In this document: positions 7,913 through 15,313 of the stretch, one piece after another
How positions within the stretch are numbered: the first letter of the stretch is position 1
Layout: each line of letters opens with the position of its first letter
Assembly (NCBI RefSeq): GCF_022811645.1
Contig: NZ_CP094538.1
Span: forward strand, 1 to 64,000
Direction: 5' to 3'
DNA from: Hymenobacter monticola
GTDB lineage: Bacteria; Bacteroidota; Bacteroidia; Cytophagales; Hymenobacteraceae
Length of the DNA stretch: 64,000 nt
The notes under the pieces: generated by a model
Databases searched by the model: none
Told to the model about the DNA's origin: nothing
The model's input: the letters and a program-made list of their open reading frames with translations, nothing else
Made by a program: the position numbers and the translations under genes

Positions 7913-9186
7913 CTACCGACGCTATTTGCTTGGTTCGCAACAGTTGCGGGCGCACGCCGTGGTCCCACAGCTTATTCCTGTTCGCTGTCCTGGCCGGCTG
8001 CCAACCCGACCAGCCGAAAAAACAAACGGCTCCCCCGCCAACACCGGTTACCCCGCCGGCCGGGGCGGCACAGCTCGCCCCGCTGGCGCCGCCCATCAGC
8101 CAGACACCCGAACCAACCAAGCCGCTCGCCCCGGAGCCCCCCGCCATCGAGCGCTACCGCGTGCTGCCCACGACCCGTTCCTACATGGGCACGGTGGGCG
8201 GCGAGCCGGCCACGCTCGCCCTGACTTGGGTGCGGCCCGACTCGGCAGTAGGCCGCGTTTACTTTTGGCGGCCAGCTACCGAGTACGAGCTGACGACGGC
8301 CAGCCGGCACCGGCCGGGGCGGCTGTTGGCGCAAAGCCCGGGTTGCTGGGGATTTCTCTCGGGAGCGGACGCTCCCGGCTACTGGCAGGTGACGAGTGGG
8401 CCGGGACCCCAACTGCGCGGCTATTGGCGCGACCCGGCCGGCCGGCGGCAGTCGTTCACCTTGCGGGAAAGCTACCAGCGCAGCGTGCGCTATGCCCGCG
8501 AGAACCTGAGCATCGACGAGTCGGGAGCCGACGAGGCCGGCGACCAGCGCCCCTGGCACGAAAGCGACTTTCTGCACCTGCTCGACGGCCCGGCCGCCAG
8601 GAGTGCCCTAGCGCGGGCATTGCGCCCCGGCCGGGCCCGCCAGCGGGCCATTGTGCTGGACAACGAGGGCCAGGCCTTTTGTAATAGCATCCTGGATGTC
8701 CGGCTCAACGACTTCTATCTGCTCAGCTTCTACCGCCACGAACTCATCGACCCGATAGAGGGCACGAATGATGAGTTGCTGAAGGCGTGGCTCTTCGACC
8801 TGGCCAGCGGGCGCAAACTGACCATCGCCAGCCAGTTGCAACCCGGCTACGAACTGCCCCTGCGCCGCCTGCTCACGCGGCAGCTCCGGCACAATCCCCG
8901 CTTCAATTACCTCAACCCCGAGCTGAACCCCAGCGCTCCCGATGCCTGGCACTGGTCCCACGAGCCGGACCAGTCGGCTACGCTGGTCAGCCTGCCCAAC
9001 GAGGACGAAGCCTTAGCCCTAACCGCCACGGGTCTGGAAGCCACCTATTGTTCCAACAGCCTATTCGATAACGGCGGCCCCTTCACGCCACGCTTCCCCG
9101 TTGTGGTCCCCTACGCTGAGCTGCGCCCCCTGGTGCGCCCCGGTACTCCATTAGCGCGCATGCTCTGGGCACGAGGCTTATGGTAG
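7906..9186 (+). CDS. DUF3298-like lipoprotein, tandem family member 3
   Basis: The product has 426 residues from the ATG at 7906, which overlaps the previous stop. An in-frame start further upstream would run inside member 2 and lacks a signal. The N-terminus has a hydrophobic stretch ending LFAVLAGCQP, a lipobox, so unlike members 1 and 2 it is predicted to be lipid-anchored. A proline-rich linker leads to YMGTVGGEPATLALTWVRP, VRLNDFYLLSFYRHEL, FDLASGRKLTIASQLQPGYE and the family tail PYAELRPLVRPGTPLARML. Same operon; the function is unknown, but the shared fold suggests the same ligand class with different anchoring. Confidence 0.7.
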   Translation: MVTTDAICLVRNSCGRTPWSHSLFLFAVLAGCQPDQPKKQTAPPPTPVTPPAGAAQLAPLAPPISQTPEPTKPLAPEPPAIERYRVLPTTRSYMGTVGGEPATLALTWVRPDSAVGRVYFWRPATEYELTTASRHRPGRLLAQSPGCWGFLSGADAPGYWQVTSGPGPQLRGYWRDPAGRRQSFTLRESYQRSVRYARENLSIDESGADEAGDQRPWHESDFLHLLDGPAARSALARALRPGRARQRAIVLDNEGQAFCNSILDVRLNDFYLLSFYRHELIDPIEGTNDELLKAWLFDLASGRKLTIASQLQPGYELPLRRLLTRQLRHNPRFNYLNPELNPSAPDAWHWSHEPDQSATLVSLPNEDEALALTATGLEATYCSNSLFDNGGPFTPRFPVVVPYAELRPLVRPGTPLARMLWARGLW

Positions 9187-9219
9187 TTGCTTCTTACTTG
9201 TACTACTTAACCGCTCCGT

Positions 9220-10527
9220 ATGCGCCGCACTAGCTGCTTGATGTGGCTGCTACCCGTTGGCAGCCGCCTGCTGGCAGGGCTGCTGCCCAACTGTCCGCCA
9301 GTGCCACTGGCCCGGGCGGCCGAGGTTCCCCACTTGGCGGCACCGCGCCACCTGCTGGCGACCGCAGTGCCCGCCCCGCCGCCAGCCCCTTTGCCCGCCT
9401 TGTATGCCATCCCTGGACTGTTGGGCAGCAGGGGCTATCTGCCTGAGCGGGCAAACATTCCCGTCATCTACCGGCCTCATCCCCTGCCACTGGCTTTTTC
9501 GCGGCTACGCGTGGTCGCGCACGTGCGGCGCTACGCGGGCCAGGTGGGCCCCTACCAGGCCACGGTGCAGCTCGCGTGGCGACGGCCCGACTCCGTGGCC
9601 GGTATCTGCCACCTGGGGTGGCCGATGCGCTTGCTCCACCTGGGCACCGACCGCCACCGCCCCTACCCCGGCCGGACCGTGCTAACCATCGTGCAAGGGG
9701 AGCCGGCCCGAGCAGCCGGCACCTGGCGGCTCACCGGCTGGCCGGGGCCACTGCTTACCGGCACCTGGGTAGAGGCCCGAGGCCACCGCTACCCCCTGCG
9801 CTTGCGTGAAGACTACACCGGTGCAGTGCCGTATGATATTGAGCGGCTGGTGCTACAGGGTGGCAAGTCCGTGGCATGGGCCGACGACCCGCGCGATACC
9901 CGCGTGCCCCACCAATACCAAGAGTACCTGCACCTGCTGGGCGTGGCGGGGCGCCGCCCGGCGCTGCGGCGCTGGCAGGCCCCGCCGTTGGTCATGCGCC
10001 GTCGGCAACTACTGGCAGCCTACGAACGGGAGCGTACCTACGCCGGCATCGAAGTGCGGCTCAACGACCATCACCTGCTCAGCTACCAGGCCTCGTACCT
10101 GGCCGACCCGTATGGGGGCCGCCCGCAACCGGGCGTCAAGAGCTTTCTGGTCGACCTGGTGAGCGGACGTCAACTGACGCTGGCCAGCCAGCTACGGCCC
10201 GGCTACAACCGGCCGCTCCGTCGCCTGCTGACCCGGCACCTGCTGGCCGACCCGCCCGGCGACAGGGATGTTCCTTGGAAATGGCTGGCCGAAACCCGGC
10301 CCGGCACAGAACCGCTGGTGGAGCTCCCTTTGGGGGTGCCCGAGTCGCTCACCGACGAAGACCTGCTGCTGACCGACGACGGCCTTGAAGCTACCTTTTC
10401 GTCCTACACTGCCTTTACTCACCGCTACGTGCCCTCGGTGACGACCCTCGTGCCGTACGCCGAGCTGCGGCTGTTGGTGCGCCCCGGCACCCCGCTGGCC
10501 CGTATGCTGCGGGCGCGCGGGCTGTAG
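9220..10527 (+). CDS. Exported DUF3298-like protein, tandem family member 4
   Basis: The product has 435 residues. It opens with a weak signal sequence, MRRTSCLMWLLPVGSRLLAG, and a long low-complexity leader rich in A and P. The family blocks then follow: RRYAGQVGPYQATVQLAW, LTGTW with the REDYTGAVPYDIE strand, VRLNDHHLLSYQAS, LVDLVSGRQLTLASQLRPGY, a clear DUF3298-type LLLTDDGLEATFSSY block and the PYAELRLLVRPGTPLARML tail. It is last of the tandem set, 33 bp after member 3. The DUF3298 resemblance is easiest to see in this member. No catalytic residues are evident. Confidence 0.7.
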   Translation: MRRTSCLMWLLPVGSRLLAGLLPNCPPVPLARAAEVPHLAAPRHLLATAVPAPPPAPLPALYAIPGLLGSRGYLPERANIPVIYRPHPLPLAFSRLRVVAHVRRYAGQVGPYQATVQLAWRRPDSVAGICHLGWPMRLLHLGTDRHRPYPGRTVLTIVQGEPARAAGTWRLTGWPGPLLTGTWVEARGHRYPLRLREDYTGAVPYDIERLVLQGGKSVAWADDPRDTRVPHQYQEYLHLLGVAGRRPALRRWQAPPLVMRRRQLLAAYERERTYAGIEVRLNDHHLLSYQASYLADPYGGRPQPGVKSFLVDLVSGRQLTLASQLRPGYNRPLRRLLTRHLLADPPGDRDVPWKWLAETRPGTEPLVELPLGVPESLTDEDLLLTDDGLEATFSSYTAFTHRYVPSVTTLVPYAELRLLVRPGTPLARMLRARGL

Positions 10528-10764
10528 CAGTGCCGGGTGTGGTAGCGTCCTGCTTTACAGGGGGCGTAAAATCTGGGCTCCAGCTAAAAAGCAAGACGTA
10601 ATTCTTCCCCTATCTGTAAGTAAAAACGGCTGGCTTCACTGTATTACCGGTAGCTTCTTATCCGCAAGCTCCAACACTTCGCACGCTACTTATTGACCGG
10701 AGCCCTAGCCATCGTAAGGCAATTGAAATCAATTGACTACCGAAATATTTATCACCCCGTTATT
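10528..10764. other. Intergenic stretch, no gene seen
   Basis: The region separates the DUF3298-like operon from the partition repeat array. I see no gene or clear terminator hairpin. Confidence 0.4.
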
Positions 10765-10935
10765 ACAACTTGATTTACAACTTGATTTACAACTTGATTT
10801 ACAACTTGATTTACAACTTGATTTACAACTTGATTTACAACTTGATTTACAACTTGATTTACAACTTGATTTACAACTTGATTTACAACTTGATTTACAA
10901 CTTGATTTACAACTTTTTTTAGTTGTAAATCAAGT
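10765..10935 (+). repeat. parS: Partition-site repeat array: 12 perfect 12-bp repeats
   Basis: Twelve exact tandem copies of ACAACTTGATTT fill 10765-10908, followed by a degenerate copy (10909-10920) and an inverted copy at 10922-10935 that runs into the end of the ribbon-helix-helix gene. The motif family AGTTGTAAAT recurs between parB and parA and upstream of parA. Such arrays next to a ParA and ribbon-helix-helix ParB pair are the centromere-like site of type Ib partition systems. The reading frame across it (a repeated LQLDL peptide) is an artefact. Confidence 0.8.
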
Positions 10936-11211
10936 TACTTTCTTGCTCTCTTTTCCTATCTTATCCTTCACCGCTGCTAGCACAAAATCATGGATGGAAA
11001 TCCGGTCACGCTTCGGCAAGGCATCCTGAATAGCCCGGATTTGGGCCAATTCGCTTTCGTAGATTTTGAACGTGAATGATTTGAGCTTATCCTCTTCAGG
11101 TGCCGCGGGAACAACGGGGTCGGTAGAAACCGAGCCCCCCTTGTTAATCATCTCCAGCATGGCCATGCTGGGCGACGGCACCGGGGGCAACCCCATTTTA
11201 GGCTTCTTCAT
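10930..11211 (-). CDS. parB: Ribbon-helix-helix partition protein (ParB-type centromere-binding)
   Basis: The product has 93 residues from the ATG at 11211 (MKKPKMGLPPVPSP). A longer frame starts 15 codons earlier but lies in the operator-rich spacer. The N-terminal half is proline-rich and probably disordered. The C-terminal LKSFTFKIYESELAQIRAIQ then ISIHDFVLAAVKDKI is a ribbon-helix-helix fold: a DNA-contacting strand followed by two helices. It lies downstream of parA, and its 3' end abuts the 12-bp array. It likely binds the ACAACT/AGTTGT repeats, pairing plasmid copies and repressing the operon. No sequence-level match to classical ParB is expected. Confidence 0.75.
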   Translation of the reverse strand: MKKPKMGLPPVPSPSMAMLEMINKGGSVSTDPVVPAAPEEDKLKSFTFKIYESELAQIRAIQDALPKRDRISIHDFVLAAVKDKIGKESKKVT

Positions 11212-11374
11212 AAACTGATGGTGTACTGAGTTGCGATTTAGGTTCTCGAATAACAACTAGTTTTACAACTAAAAATTCTTAGCAGGTACTCCTAATGTAT
11301 AAGTTGTAAATCCTGTTCTTTATCTAGAACTAAATCTACAACTAAATCTACAACTAAAAACAGTTGTTTTTTAT
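11212..11374 (-). promoter_or_regulatory. Operator-like repeats between parA and parB
   Basis: Several copies of ACAACTAAA(T) or its complement occur here, at about 11245-11275, 11300-11312 and 11328-11362, including ACAACTAAATCTACAACTAA. They share the AGTTGT core with the downstream array and the parA upstream region, so they are likely sites for the ribbon-helix-helix protein. Confidence 0.6.
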
Positions 11375-12043
11375 CTATTTAACACTCTGAACATTAATCA
11401 ATGCTGCCTCCTGCACGCTGCGGCACAGCTCGTTTATTTCGGCAACGGCCTTCTCGTCAGCAGGCTTCATTTCTAACACGCCCAAGCCCGCAGCGGCAGC
11501 ATTGGCAAAGGAAATTCGATTGCCAACAGCCGTATCTAAAAACTGTAAGTAGGTCGACCCGCGCAGTAACTCGCCAGCTTCCTCTTTGTAGGTGCCCCGG
11601 GCGTCGGCCTTATTGATGAATGTCAGGCACCGCAGGCCGGGGTTGAACGGGGTTACTTCCGCAATTAGGTTCTCCACTTTGCGCAGGGTCCAGATGTCCA
11701 ATGAGCGCGGCGCGAACGGCACGAGGTAGGCATGGGAAATAGTCAGAGCTGACCGCTGGCTAACCGTATCACGCCCCCCGGTATCAATTATAATGTCATC
11801 GTACTTCGTGGCCAGCCGGGTCACGCTCGCATGCAATTCGCGACCGGTTAACTTAACGGCCGTGTAGCCAATTTCTCCGTCCAACGACTGGTGCCGGAAA
11901 GATGTAAAGTCGGTAGCCGATTCCTGGTCGTCGGCATCTACCAGAATAACATCACGCCCTTGTTGCAGCAAAAATACTGTCAGGTTGGTGGCAATAGTTG
12001 TTTTCCCACTGCCTCCTTTAATACCGCCTACCGTGTAAATCAT
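11375..12043 (-). CDS. parA: ParA-type partition ATPase (small, type Ib)
   Basis: The product has 222 residues. The deviant Walker A motif KGGSGKTT is at residues 9-16, preceded by MIYTVGGI. VILVDADDQESATDF and IIIDTGGRDT complete the ATPase site. There is no N-terminal helix-turn-helix, which places it with the small type Ib ParAs that rely on a separate ribbon-helix-helix partner. It moves plasmid copies by ATP-dependent nucleoid binding. Start at ATG 12043; operator-like repeats flank it on both sides, and parB lies 163 bp downstream. Confidence 0.9.
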   Translation of the reverse strand: MIYTVGGIKGGSGKTTIATNLTVFLLQQGRDVILVDADDQESATDFTSFRHQSLDGEIGYTAVKLTGRELHASVTRLATKYDDIIIDTGGRDTVSQRSALTISHAYLVPFAPRSLDIWTLRKVENLIAEVTPFNPGLRCLTFINKADARGTYKEEAGELLRGSTYLQFLDTAVGNRISFANAAAAGLGVLEMKPADEKAVAEINELCRSVQEAALINVQSVK

Positions 12044-12105
12044 GTTGTAGATGAAAAACTAAAAACAGTTGTTGTTTTAGTTGTAAATCTAGTTGCTTTT
12101 TTATT
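12044..12105 (-). promoter_or_regulatory. Operator repeats upstream of parA
   Basis: This stretch contains GTTGTAGAT, ACAGTTGTTGTTTTAGTTGT and AAATCTAGTTGC, all with the AGTTGT core of the partition array. It lies directly before the parA start codon and is the expected site for autorepression. The following 12106-12240 shows nothing further. Confidence 0.6.
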
Positions 12106-12240
12106 AAGCAGCAAGCTTCTTATGAGTTCTTTGCGTTGAAACAGGCATTTTTGTCATCCTCTTCACATGCCGCGCAATTGAGCAGCACAGCGTTGGACAT
12201 CATTTCCCCCAGCAAAGCCAGGCGGCAGGATTACATGAGG

Positions 12241-12834
12241 TCAGGCAGAAGGGGTTAGGGGAGGGGACAGCAACGCTTCTAATCGGGTAGCCGTCGCGGG
12301 CAAACTGGACTTGCGCAGGTTATCCAGCACCTGGGCGGCGGCGATGGGCGGGTTCTTCAGCCGGGCCACTTGCTGGCGAAAGGCCTCCAGCGCCTTGGCC
12401 GGATTCAGGTCAATCAAGTTGCCGATGAACTCGTCCGGGTGCTGCACCTCGATATCAAACGTGCGGATATAGGGTACGGGGAAATCCTTGAGGTTCGTGG
12501 TCACGATGACATCCGCTTGGGACCGCAGGGCAGCCGCCAGCACGTGGCGGTCGTTGGGGTCGGGCAGCGCTAGGGCGGGAATAAAGACCTCGTAACCTTC
12601 CACGTCCGCATCGGGGAAGGCCGTGTTCATCATCGTCGCGGTGCGCTGCAACTGCGCGGCCGTCAGGTCAGAGCGTTTGGCCAGCAGGTTGCGGCTCCAT
12701 TCGTCCTGAATCAGGGCCGACCACTTGGGTTTATATAACCCCGCCGACGCCAGACTCAGCAACAGGTCCCGGATGGGGACGGGGTAGAGCACGCAGGCAT
12801 CGAGAACGGCAATGAACCGGGGCGAGTGAATCAT
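12241..12834 (-). CDS. PIN-domain toxin (endoribonuclease)
   Basis: The product has 197 residues. PIN fold acidic residues are visible: VLDACVLYP near the N-terminus (first Asp), IQDEWSRNL (Glu) and ALPDPNDRHVLAAALRSQAD (Asp pair), followed by VIVTTNLKDFP, a hallmark of the PIN_3 group. A C-terminal helical extension of about 60 residues follows. PIN toxins cleave RNA with Mg2+ or Mn2+. Its ATG overlaps the stop of the upstream antitoxin gene by 4 bp (ATGA), giving coupled translation. Likely a plasmid-maintenance or defence toxin. Confidence 0.85.
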   Translation of the reverse strand: MIHSPRFIAVLDACVLYPVPIRDLLLSLASAGLYKPKWSALIQDEWSRNLLAKRSDLTAAQLQRTATMMNTAFPDADVEGYEVFIPALALPDPNDRHVLAAALRSQADVIVTTNLKDFPVPYIRTFDIEVQHPDEFIGNLIDLNPAKALEAFRQQVARLKNPPIAAAQVLDNLRKSSLPATATRLEALLSPPLTPSA

Positions 12835-13286
12835 TCGTAACCCAGGTTTAATTCCTGGGCCTGGTTGGCTAGCAGCTGCAGCTGCTGCTCCCGCCGTTTC
12901 GTTTGTTTCGCCTCGTAAACGAGCAAATCCTCGAGCAGTATCCGGCGGTGGCTCCCCACTTTTTTAAACGGCAGTGCCCCTTGCTCCAGCAGCTTGACCA
13001 GGTGCGGCCGCGAAACGTTCAGCATATCGGCCGCCTGCTGAGTCGTGACCTCCGAGTCCGAGGGAATCAGGGAAACGGCTTTCCCCTGCGCCATGCTGGA
13101 GAGGATGAATTGCAGCAATTCCAGCGCCTTGCGCGGAACAGTGATGTCCGTCCCGCTCTCCTGAATGCGGATTTTCACGCCGTTGCGCTCCGGTCCATTT
13201 TTCGCGAAGGCCAAGGCGAAGCCGTACAATGAAGCACTGGCCACCTGCTGGTCCTGGCGGGAGGGTTTCTCAAGTATGGCTTCCAT
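12831..13286 (-). CDS. Helix-turn-helix antitoxin (excisionase-type DNA-binding) of the PIN toxin
   Basis: The product has 151 residues from the ATG at 13286. The alternative TTG at 13310 would extend it by 8 residues. The C-terminal half contains VTTQQAADMLNVSRPHLVKL and GSHRRILLEDLLVYE, an excisionase/HTH_17-type winged helix. The N-terminal half is probably the dimerisation region, and the last residues (charged, KRREQQLQLLANQAQ) may wrap the toxin. The pair overlaps by 4 bp. A 9-bp direct repeat just upstream is the likely operator. Confidence 0.8.
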   Translation of the reverse strand: MEAILEKPSRQDQQVASASLYGFALAFAKNGPERNGVKIRIQESGTDITVPRKALELLQFILSSMAQGKAVSLIPSDSEVTTQQAADMLNVSRPHLVKLLEQGALPFKKVGSHRRILLEDLLVYEAKQTKRREQQLQLLANQAQELNLGYE

Positions 13287-13314
13287 AGTCGTGTAGGTTA
13301 TCGGTTGCAAACTT

Positions 13315-13338
13315 ACAAACGAAACAAACGAAACAAAG
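13315..13338. promoter_or_regulatory. 9-bp tandem repeats upstream of the antitoxin gene
   Basis: Two exact copies of ACAAACGAA and a third partial copy (ACAAAG) lie 29-52 bp before the antitoxin start. Position and symmetry suggest the operator for autoregulation. The same octamer recurs inside the antitoxin coding end at about 12896-12911. Confidence 0.5.
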
Positions 13339-13400
13339 ATTTCCTAAATCCGGGGTTCTCTCAGAACATAGAAAATCCAGCACGGTAAGCGGGCCCACAG

Positions 13401-13436
13401 CCTCTCTTTAACAAAATCCACCTTTTATTTGAATAC
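13401..13436 (+). repeat. Intergenic motif copy (leftmost of the array)
   Basis: CCTCTCTTTAACAAAATCC then ACCTTTTATTTGAATAC. It fits the array consensus: a left half near CTCGTTTTAACGATTC, a centre GACC and a right half near GTTTTNNTGAAC. First recognisable copy. Confidence 0.5.
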
Positions 13437-13505
13437 ACCGCTTTGTCTGAGCGGTTTTGCCCTAATTTACTCCGCCTTACACGCGGCTTGCCTAACCCAT
13501 GGCTC

Positions 13506-13796
13506 ATGAGCGACGATGACAAGATTATGCGGGCAGTGTATGGATTGGTGTTGCTGGCATTGGTACCGGCCCTAGTGTGCTACCTCGTATTGACCCGAAG
13601 CGCGATGGGCAAACGAGCGCACGGGCCTGCAGTCGTATTGCTGGCAAACGCGCTGGTGCAGCTCCTAGTGTTGCACCTCTGGATTGGCAAGCCGCACTCG
13701 TTGCAGGACTCTGTAGAATTGTACCGCACGTCGTGGTTCTTTTGGGCACCTAGCTTGGTTGTCTGTTCAGTTCGACAGTTTTTTAATCTCGTCTAA
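13506..13796 (+). CDS. Small membrane protein, function unknown
   Basis: The product has 96 residues from the ATG at 13506. Three hydrophobic segments are visible: YGLVLLALVPALVCYLVL, VVLLANALVQLLVLHLWI and a weaker one near the C-terminus (FFWAPSLVVCSV). No signal peptidase site or known motif is present. The gene is bounded by array motifs at 13401 and 13801. Confidence 0.55.
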   Translation: MSDDDKIMRAVYGLVLLALVPALVCYLVLTRSAMGKRAHGPAVVLLANALVQLLVLHLWIGKPHSLQDSVELYRTSWFFWAPSLVVCSVRQFFNLV

Positions 13797-13800
13797 TCCG

Positions 13801-13834
13801 CTCGTTTTAGCGATTCCGACCGTTTGGCTGACCT
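13801..13834 (+). repeat. Intergenic motif copy
   Basis: CTCGTTTTAGCGATTCC, GACC, GTTTGGCTGACC. Very close to consensus. It overlaps the last 2 bases of the convergent gene that follows, so it cannot be that gene's promoter. Confidence 0.7.
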
Positions 13835-14198
13835 ACTGGCGTGGGAAAACAGTGACTCGGTCCTTGTAATAAAAAGTGGCAAACGCCTGCTGCTTCCAGC
13901 GCGGGGTTTGGGCAAACCGGCGGTCGACTACTTGTTGCCAATCCGGAGGAAACCCAGGTAAATGGGCTAAAAGCCCCTGGAGCAAGCCCGCGTACCCCTC
14001 AATGTTTTCCCAAGAAGTATCGGCTTTGAGCACGCTGTTGCGGGCGTGCACGAACAAGAAGTAGGTGTTGTCATTGATTTCATCCCCACCCGCGCGCTTG
14101 GCCGCTTCGACGCAGGTGATTTCCAACCAAGTAGCCCAGCAGTGGCCATTGGGCAGATGAATGCCAATAGCAGTGCAAACGTGGTGGGGGCGGGACAT
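13833..14198 (-). CDS. Hypothetical protein
   Basis: A 121-residue soluble protein starting MSRPHHVCTAIGI, with no signal peptide. It is rich in aromatic residues (NGHCWATWLEITC, TYFLFVHARN, FATFYYKDRV), suggesting a compact alpha/beta domain. I do not recognise the family. It stands alone on the minus strand between two array motifs; immunity-type proteins have similar size and composition, but this is only a guess. Confidence 0.5.
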   Translation of the reverse strand: MSRPHHVCTAIGIHLPNGHCWATWLEITCVEAAKRAGGDEINDNTYFLFVHARNSVLKADTSWENIEGYAGLLQGLLAHLPGFPPDWQQVVDRRFAQTPRWKQQAFATFYYKDRVTVFPRQ

Positions 14199-14226
14199 CT
14201 GAGCAGGAATGTGTGGTCAACCTATC

Positions 14227-14258
14227 GCTGCTTCTGCTAAATCACCATTTACTTGTAC
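14227..14258 (+). repeat. Intergenic motif copy, diverged
   Basis: GCTGCTTCTGCTAAATC, ACCATTTACTTGTAC. Matches the consensus spacing with several substitutions; closest to the copy split by the tandem MITEs at 38.1 kb. Confidence 0.4.
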
Positions 14259-14276
14259 TTACACCCCGCCCTTCGC

Positions 14277-14666
14277 TTACCAAGGCGGAGGCAGCTGCCC
14301 GATGGGTGGATTCGCTTTGCACAAACGCAGCAACTCGGCGCCCTGTGAGCTTAAGTAACGAAGGGATTTCTTGTAGTAAAACTCTGAAATCAGGGCCAGC
14401 CTTTCTATGACGCCCTCCCAGGCCACATGCAGCAAATACTCATCGGTACTGGCCAGCCACTTGTTGAGGAACGCGAAATAGCGGCGGCATGCTCGCTCGT
14501 CTCCCTGGTCCAGCAAGGTAAGTAAATGGCTGCCGAAATCACACCCCACGCCGTAGAACCACCCTTCGCCGGCCAGATAGTCGCGAAAATCCTCGCTGTA
14601 GGCGACAAATTCCGGCAGCGCACCCCGCAGCTTGTTGGCAAAGTTGGCCTGGGTCACGTGCTTCAT
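14277..14666 (-). CDS. Hypothetical cytosolic protein, immunity-like
   Basis: The product has 129 residues from the ATG at 14666 (MKHVTQANFANKLRG). An upstream frame of 18 codons has no support. Features are ALPEFVAYSEDFRDYL, a glycine turn, a helical GDERACRRYFAFLNKWL and a C-terminal helix pair. The organisation resembles small all-helical immunity-type proteins (the DUF7674-like group), but I am not certain of the family. It is a single gene between array motifs. Confidence 0.5.
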   Translation of the reverse strand: MKHVTQANFANKLRGALPEFVAYSEDFRDYLAGEGWFYGVGCDFGSHLLTLLDQGDERACRRYFAFLNKWLASTDEYLLHVAWEGVIERLALISEFYYKKSLRYLSSQGAELLRLCKANPPIGQLPPPW

Positions 14667-14770
14667 GGTCCAAGATAGGCGTAACCTGAAGAGGGCTCTT
14701 CGCCTTACGCGTTGCAGCACGCTTGATTGTTTAACCGGACCAATAAGTTGGTCTTTGCTCTGGTCAGGAT

Positions 14771-14800
14771 AAGTTTATCTTCGGCTCCCTAAACTGAATT
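14771..14800 (+). repeat. Intergenic motif copy, diverged
   Basis: AAGTTTATCTTCGG, CTCCCTAAACTGAATT. The left half is close to the copy at 40.28 kb (CGTTTACCTTCGGACC). Weak but correctly placed between genes. Confidence 0.35.
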
Positions 14801-14845
14801 GCCGCGTTTACTGCAGTACCATTTCAGTGGACTGAGCAGATGTGA

Positions 14846-15130
14846 TTAGTTCTTCATGAACATGGAGAACAACCCGACCGCTCCGCACACAACGGCAAAG
14901 CACACGACGAGCAAGAACACAGCAATTTTGCCTTTGATTGTGGAGAAGGGAGGCCATACGAGCAACCGGGTCTGGAAGGCCGCACAGAATAAGACCACCA
15001 CCCCAACTACCACCACCAGAAAGGCTCCTAACAGCCATCCAGCGATTTCGTCGCTGTGTGAGTCGAGGCCGGCCTGTGCAGAGAACGGCAGCACACAGCA
15101 AACCAGTAAAAGAAGAGTTCTTGAAAACAT
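14846..15130 (-). CDS. Small exported membrane protein
   Basis: A 94-residue protein with a clear signal peptide (MFSRTLLLLVCCVLPFSAQA), then two transmembrane helices (WLLGAFLVVVVGVVVLFCA and IAVFLLVVCFAVVCGAVGLF) joined by a short basic loop. This layout is common among small Hymenobacter accessory proteins. Function unknown. Confidence 0.6.
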   Translation of the reverse strand: MFSRTLLLLVCCVLPFSAQAGLDSHSDEIAGWLLGAFLVVVVGVVVLFCAAFQTRLLVWPPFSTIKGKIAVFLLVVCFAVVCGAVGLFSMFMKN

Positions 15131-15313
15131 GCGGACAAGATGGGGGGCACATATACAGCAGAGTCGACTAATCTGACCCTCGTTTTAATTTTCGGCGTGG
15201 CCGGAACCGGCTCCCGTGCGCGGCGGCTACCTTTCTAACCGTTTTGGTGTACTGTAGCACCATTCTACCGGAAGCGGTTTTGCTATTCCGAAGCGCCGAA
15301 CATGGGGCGCGTG

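Noticed and set aside
10765..10920. CRISPR array
   Set aside because: Units are contiguous 12-mers with no spacers, and there are no cas genes.
10733..11029. Protein made of repeated LQLDL units
   Set aside because: Pure translation of the 12-bp partition repeats.
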